A stretch of DNA of 17,884 bases, from contig CALGBT010000848.1 in NCBI GenBank assembly GCA_937884235.1, forward strand, positions 1-17,884, read 5' to 3'. Positions within the stretch are counted from its first letter, which is position 1, and the number at the start of each line of letters is the position of its first letter. The position numbers and the translations under genes were made by a program. This DNA comes from an uncultured Pseudomonadota bacterium (lineage in GTDB: Bacteria; Myxococcota_A; UBA9042; CAIXZC01). A model generated the notes under the pieces. The model was not told where the DNA came from, did not search any database, and saw nothing but the letters and a program-made list of their open reading frames with translations. Below, one piece after another: positions 15,101 to 17,884 of the stretch.

Positions 15101-15210
15101 GCAGTTGCGGCGGTTTCGGCGGCAAAGCCGGTGCATCTGGCAAGGGCTGGACCGACGAAGTCTGCGGCTGCTGCGACAACACGTGGCGACTGTACTGCTT
15201 CGAACAGTAG
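12124..15210 (+). CDS. Giant cysteine-rich repeat lipoprotein with C-terminal DUF1554 domain
   Basis: The product is 1028 aa with roughly 130 cysteines. The signal peptide MRWAGFALLLLLLPACAG has lipobox LPAC. After an acidic linker comes a Cys-rich section (about 75-250), the metal-binding-type motif CNGEDDDCDG (about 258), then an array from about 274 to 800. The array is made of two alternating half-units: CxDxNPCTDDSCx5GC (nine copies) and CxDGNxCTxxDxCxxGxC (nine copies), about 51 residues per pair, interrupted once at about 375-445. A CGDDGCGGSCGTC motif follows. Residues about 857-1028 form a DUF1554-like domain (RVFVTSQVYNAGLGGVTGAD, SWKAWIS, WRLYCFEQ). It is probably surface-exposed or periplasmic, with disulphides or bound metal holding the repeats. 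Its function is unknown. AAGGAGG (12112-12118) lies 5 bases before ATG 12124, and the frame upstream of that is non-signal. It is followed 9 bases later by the reductase gene. Confidence 0.87.
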   Translation: MRWAGFALLLLLLPACAGPSSVIDSDAVAPDGVGEEVVLADSGSAPADLVTPEGLFPEMKPWGNDAQDAADQTGPSCATGEGCFLDPCDGNSDCQSGWCVEHLGDHVCTIACQEECPAGWSCQQVAGTAPDLVFVCVSDVANLCKPCVTGDNCKSTGGADAVCVDYGVEGSFCGGECQEDEDCPWGFSCADVETVDGIGVRQCLADTGNCPCTKTSVKLALFTMCEQANEWGQCTGMRVCSEAGLTPCDAPVPALEICNGEDDDCDGESDEATCDDDNECTEDSCAGQAGCQFVPLLGEECKDGNPCTVADFCSDGVCSGTPVKCDDGDPCTDDSCDGAGGCVFTANSEPCDDGNPCTLGDQCDGGDCTGIMVPCDCQEDTDCDTLEDGDLCNGTLICDLSKFPYQCRVDQATLVTCPEPAGNDAPCLAAICDPDSGSCSLAAAHEGAPCSDGDPCTVADSCLAGACAGGPTANCNDGNPCTDDSCQPGVGCQHEPAAGPCSDLDACTLDDQCANGVCEPGQAADCEDSNPCTDDSCNAATGCVHANNAAPCDDGNACTSGDHCAGGNCLWSSPVQCDDANPCTDDYCDPAQGCAFALNQAACNDGDLCTTGDFCHLGECTAAGVLNCNDNNLCTDDGCLPAAGCIFSANSAACDDKNACTLGDKCSDGWCTAGAPILCEDNNPCTDAACNPATGCLFVANSEPCSDGNLCTVDDKCSQSECLSGAPLTCNDDNPCTDDSCQADTGCLFTPNGAFCSDGNSCTNSDTCDGGICSGTPVDCSDDNVCTDDSCNENGDCDHLPNSANCPGGQCAGGVCVPDCVPDCQGKTCGDDGCGGSCGTCQQNFACVAGNCQSTLTKRVFVTSQVYNAGLGGVTGADSKCQSVANSAGLGGSWKAWISQPSGSSSPASRFAKSDGPYVLLDNTVIATSWTDLTDGTLLHGIDRTEFNQPEGSGSYVWTATTTNGAFNTGSWGGCGGTVCNNFSNGSTCLPCGSCGGFGGKAGASGKGWTDEVCGCCDNTWRLYCFEQ

Positions 15211-15219
15211 GAAGACCAT

Positions 15220-15738
15220 TTGGAAGGCATAGTCTACATCGCAGTTTCTGAAGATGGATACATCGCTGATGCCAACGGCGGGGTCGACTGGCTGGAGCCT
15301 TTTGGCAGTCCGGACTACGGCTACGAGAAGTTTCTGGCTGGCATCGACAAACTCATCATGGGCCGGGCGACATACGATCAGGTGCGGGGATTCGGGGATT
15401 GGCCTTACGGTGAGAAGGAGACTCTTGTGCTGACTTCCCGACCGTTGAACGATCCACCGGCTGGCGTAGCGGCATGGCTGGACCCCCCGGGGGCGCTGGG
15501 ACGCACGCTCTGGCGAAAGGTGGGGCGCTGCTGGATAGTCGGCGGAGCGCGCACCATCGATGCCATGTTGAAGGCCGGGATGGTTCACACCCTCGAGCTC
15601 TTTGTGATGCCGGTGAAACTGGGGGCGGGGATTCCGCTCTGGGTGAACCGGCCGGATTTGAGTCGGTGGGGCCGATTCGAGGTTGCCACATTCGATAACG
15701 GTGCGCAGCATGTTCGATATCTGGCGCCGGCATGTTGA
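15220..15738 (+). CDS. RibD C-terminal / dihydrofolate reductase-like protein
   Basis: The product is 172 aa. It shows the family's start (VYIAVSEDGYIADANGGVDWL), the nucleotide-site block KLIMGRATYDQV, TLVLTSRPL, and IVGGARTIDAMLKAG followed by LELFVMPVKLGAGIPLW. These proteins reduce pteridine- or pyrimidine-like substrates with NADPH; the exact substrate cannot be told. There is no deaminase domain, so it is not a full RibD. The start is TTG 15220 with AGGAAG (15209-15214) 5 bases upstream, overlapping the stop codon region of the Cys-rich gene. No ATG or GTG near the N-terminus would keep the conserved first strand. The 9-bp gap upstream and 11-bp gap downstream point to one operon with its neighbours. 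Confidence 0.88.
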   Translation: MEGIVYIAVSEDGYIADANGGVDWLEPFGSPDYGYEKFLAGIDKLIMGRATYDQVRGFGDWPYGEKETLVLTSRPLNDPPAGVAAWLDPPGALGRTLWRKVGRCWIVGGARTIDAMLKAGMVHTLELFVMPVKLGAGIPLWVNRPDLSRWGRFEVATFDNGAQHVRYLAPAC

Positions 15739-15749
15739 GGAGATAACTC

Positions 15750-17006
15750 GTGGACCTTTCGGAAGTCCTGGGGGCTGAGTGGAAGCGGGCGCTGGGCTGT
15801 ACCGAGCCTGCCAGCATTGCCTACGCAGCGGCCCTGGCGGCGCAGGAATTGGCTGGTGACGTGATCTCGGCCCACCTCGTGTGCGACCCGCGCATCTATA
15901 AGAACTGTTACGCCGTGGGAATCCCCCATTCCCAGGGCATGGTGGGCATCTTGGCGGCCCTCGCACTGGGCGCCTCGCTGCGCCAGGCTCGCTCTCGTCT
16001 GGAGTGCTTCCGGGATGCCGATGACGCAGTTCTGTCGCAGGCTGGACGATTGCTTGCAGCAGGCCATGTCACCGTCGAAGTAGCCAAGGAACGCAGGGAA
16101 CTGCTGGTAGATGTTCGTTTGAGCACTGTCGACAATTCGGCCCGTGCGGTCATCGAAGCTGAGCACACCAACGTGGTCCTACTCGAGAAGAACGGCGTGT
16201 CTTTGCCAGTCGACTCGACCACTGGCTCCCAACCGGCCGATTCCGCGGCAATTCGCAAGGAGCTTGCCAACAGCTCCTTTGCCGACCTGATTCTCCTGGC
16301 CCAAAGCCTCTCTGGCGAAGATGCCACTGTCTTGCACAAGGGCGTCGCTTTGAATCTGACGATTGCGCATCACGGGCTCTCGCTCTTCCCCAGGCGCGTC
16401 TTCCAGATGATGGGGTCTGATGCCGTCACTCGCCTCTCCCGGCTGGTCTGTGCCGGCGTCTATGCGCGGATGTCGGGGGAGGATTTCACCGTGATGACGC
16501 TGGCCGGGTCCGGCAACAAGGGAATCACTACGGCGGTGCCGCTGAGTCTCTGGGGAAAGGATAATGGCCACGACCAGCGACGGATTGACGAGGCGCTGGT
16601 GCTGGCGATCCTGGTGACCTCAGCCACCACCCACAACCTTGGCACGCTTTCCGCCGTTTGTGGTTGTTCCAACGCAGCAGGCATCGGCCTGGCTGCGGGC
16701 ATCGTCTACTTGGAGGGCGGGGGCGAGAAAGAGATCTCCTTGGCCATGAACAACATGGTCGGTAACGTCACGGGCATGATCTGCGACGGTGCCAAAATCG
16801 GCTGTGCCATGAAGACCATGACCTCCGTCGATGCCGCCTTCCGCTCTGCCGCACTCGCCCTGGCAGGCATTGGCATTCCCCAGTCGGACGGCATCATCGG
16901 CAAGGACGGAAAAGAATCGCTATACAATCTCGGCCGCATTGCCCGACGGGGGATGGTGGCAACGGATGCAGAGATTATTGCGATCATGCAGGAGAAGTTG
17001 GAGTAA
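15750..17006 (+). CDS. UPF0597/YhaM family L-cysteine desulfidase or L-serine dehydratase-like enzyme
   Basis: The product is 418 aa, the usual length of the family. Conserved blocks are ALGCTEPASIAYAAALAA at the N-terminus, YKNCYAVGIPHSQGMVGI, VMTLAGSGNKGITTAVPL, AVCGCSNAAGIGLAAGIVYL and MICDGAKIGCAMKTMTSVDAA. Cysteines in GCTEP (about 17), VCGC and ICDGAKIGC are candidates for the [4Fe-4S] ligands known in cysteine desulfidases. Family members (CyuA/YhaM in E. coli) convert cysteine to pyruvate, sulfide and ammonia in the cytoplasm and are related to the catalytic part of iron-sulfur serine dehydratases. GTG 15750 is the start, with GAGGAG (15737-15742) 7 bases upstream overlapping the previous stop. 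It is the last gene of a tight trio. Cysteine is the more likely substrate, but serine cannot be excluded. Confidence 0.87.
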   Translation: MDLSEVLGAEWKRALGCTEPASIAYAAALAAQELAGDVISAHLVCDPRIYKNCYAVGIPHSQGMVGILAALALGASLRQARSRLECFRDADDAVLSQAGRLLAAGHVTVEVAKERRELLVDVRLSTVDNSARAVIEAEHTNVVLLEKNGVSLPVDSTTGSQPADSAAIRKELANSSFADLILLAQSLSGEDATVLHKGVALNLTIAHHGLSLFPRRVFQMMGSDAVTRLSRLVCAGVYARMSGEDFTVMTLAGSGNKGITTAVPLSLWGKDNGHDQRRIDEALVLAILVTSATTHNLGTLSAVCGCSNAAGIGLAAGIVYLEGGGEKEISLAMNNMVGNVTGMICDGAKIGCAMKTMTSVDAAFRSAALALAGIGIPQSDGIIGKDGKESLYNLGRIARRGMVATDAEIIAIMQEKLE

Positions 17007-17149
17007 GGAGACAGCCCTGCCTGGGACCACGCTTTGCCCCTTGATTGTTCCTGGAATAGACCTATTGGTGGTACTGATTTAGCACATTGGTGCTTACCGT
17101 GTTAACGTTGGTGGTCCGGGATGGCGCCGGACTCAGGGAGCAGGTCTAT

Positions 17150-17884
17150 ATGAACAAGATGAGAGGGCTCAGATACGCGGCCGTTATGCTGCTGTTGGTG
17201 ACGGCTTGCGCACACACCTCGCCAGAGAGATCGACTGGTGCGGACGAGGCGGCTGGCGACGGGCTGCTCGAAGTGCACTTCATGGATGTTGGGCAGGGTG
17301 ACGGAATGCTCATTCGGACTCCGGATGGGAAGAACTACCTCCTCGACACCGGTCCTTCCGGGGCGCGCCGGCAGATCTTCCCGTACCTGGAGAAGCTCGG
17401 CATCACCGGACTCGATGGGATCATTATCAGCCACAGCCACTCCGACCATGCGGGCGGTCTCTACCATTTCGCGGGGCAGTTTGAGATCGGCACACTCTAC
17501 TCCTCCGGGTTCTTTCACCCTTCCAAGACCAATCAGCGGGCGCTGCAACGATTGCTCGAAATGAAGGTGGAGCACCGTAAGCTCAAGCGGGGCGATGCCG
17601 TCCAGTTGGGCAACAAAGTGACCCTCAAGGTGCTGCATCCGCCCGCGCGCTGGAAGCCACGGGAGGATCAAATCAACGATTTCTCGCTGATTATGAAGCT
17701 CTCCTATGGGGACATTGATTTCCTGCTCACTGGCGACGCTGAGTTGGCGGCAGAAAACTCCGTGCTCAAGGCGAAGCTGGACCTGCAAAGCGAGGTCCTG
17801 AAGGTGGGTCACCACGGCAGTCACACTTCTTCCTCTCCGCTCTTTCTGGATGCGGTCGCCCCGGCTTACGCAGTCATCTCTTGC
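17150..17884 (+). CDS. ComEC-like metallo-beta-lactamase-fold lipoprotein (5' part)
   Basis: The frame is open from ATG 17150 to the end of the window (245 codons, no stop), so the 3' end is missing. The signal peptide MNKMRGLRYAAVMLLLVTAC has lipobox VTAC with Cys 20. The hydrolase domain begins LEVHFMDVGQGDGMLIRTP, typical of the stand-alone ComEC/Rec2 C-terminal domain family. It has the metal-binding HSHSDHAGGL (His 95, His 97, Asp 99, His 100), LLTGDAE and VGHHGSHTSS. Such proteins are metal-dependent nucleases or phosphodiesterases; ComEC's own domain is thought to degrade the non-transported DNA strand. As a lipoprotein it would act outside the cytoplasm. AGG (17142-17144) lies 5 bases and GGGAG 11 bases upstream of the start. 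Substrate and partner are unknown. Confidence 0.87.
   Translation, partial: MNKMRGLRYAAVMLLLVTACAHTSPERSTGADEAAGDGLLEVHFMDVGQGDGMLIRTPDGKNYLLDTGPSGARRQIFPYLEKLGITGLDGIIISHSHSDHAGGLYHFAGQFEIGTLYSSGFFHPSKTNQRALQRLLEMKVEHRKLKRGDAVQLGNKVTLKVLHPPARWKPREDQINDFSLIMKLSYGDIDFLLTGDAELAAENSVLKAKLDLQSEVLKVGHHGSHTSSSPLFLDAVAPAYAVISC

Noticed and set aside
14758..15966. Minus-strand open frame of 402 codons
   Set aside because: It overlaps three well-supported plus-strand genes in full and has low-complexity, Pro/Arg-rich composition typical of an antisense shadow.
17102..17824. Minus-strand open frame of 240 codons
   Set aside because: It lies antisense to the metallo-beta-lactamase-fold lipoprotein, whose metal-binding motifs are clear.

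Overview
The window is a stretch of bacterial chromosome with high G+C. It most resembles an environmental Myxococcota, Bradymonadota or other 'deltaproteobacterial' lineage. The pointers are several predicted lipoproteins with Asp/Val-rich linkers behind the lipobox, a giant secreted protein built of CxDxNPCTDDSC cysteine repeats with a CNGxDDDCDG motif and a CGxDGCGGSCGxC motif, a DUF3160-type lipoprotein, and a REP-type Y1 transposase surrounded by short repeat arrays. This placement is inference from protein style; there is no rRNA or other marker gene to confirm it.

Layout. (1) 1-268 is the 3' end of argJ. (2) 477-2798 holds a short UvrA-like ATPase that has lost exactly the region where UvrA binds UvrB. 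It sits behind a promoter whose -35/-10 spacer is filled by an 18-bp palindrome of TetR-operator type, and the best start is a TTG at 537. (3) 3067-4134 encodes an MscS-family mechanosensitive channel. (4) 4135-5850 is a mobile or repeat island: a minus-strand REP-associated Y1 transposase (RAYT) flanked by two related palindromes in inverted orientation, each capping its own tandem array of 15-18 bp units that share GCGGGACA, followed by a GTGGAC/CCAAGCTGGR repeat patch. (5) 5883-8150 is maeB, a malic enzyme fused to a phosphotransacetylase-like domain. (6) 8170-9282 (minus) and 9466-11655 (plus) are divergent lipoprotein genes, an alpha/beta hydrolase with an intact Ser-Asp-His triad and a DUF3160 protein. 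They share an intergenic region with a palindromic -10 candidate. (7) 11656-12123 is a non-coding block holding nested inverted repeats of MITE type. (8) 12124-17006 is a tightly spaced plus-strand trio: a lipoprotein with about 130 cysteines and a DUF1554 domain, a RibD/DHFR-like reductase, and a cysteine desulfidase/L-serine dehydratase-like (UPF0597/YhaM) enzyme. (9) 17150-17884 is the 5' part of a lipoprotein with a ComEC-like metallo-beta-lactamase fold that runs off the window.

Four separate genes carry lipoprotein signal peptides, so much of the right half serves the cell envelope or exterior. The central-metabolism genes (argJ, maeB) look ordinary. The regions I consider most worth attention are the operator-in-promoter UvrA-like gene, the RAYT island with its two matching repeat arrays, the nested inverted-repeat element, and the pairing of an extremely cysteine-rich lipoprotein with a cysteine-degrading enzyme. 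I saw no tRNA, rRNA, CRISPR array or riboswitch. The gene-free stretches 269-476 and 2799-3066 hold nothing convincing beyond one small hairpin at 284-300.
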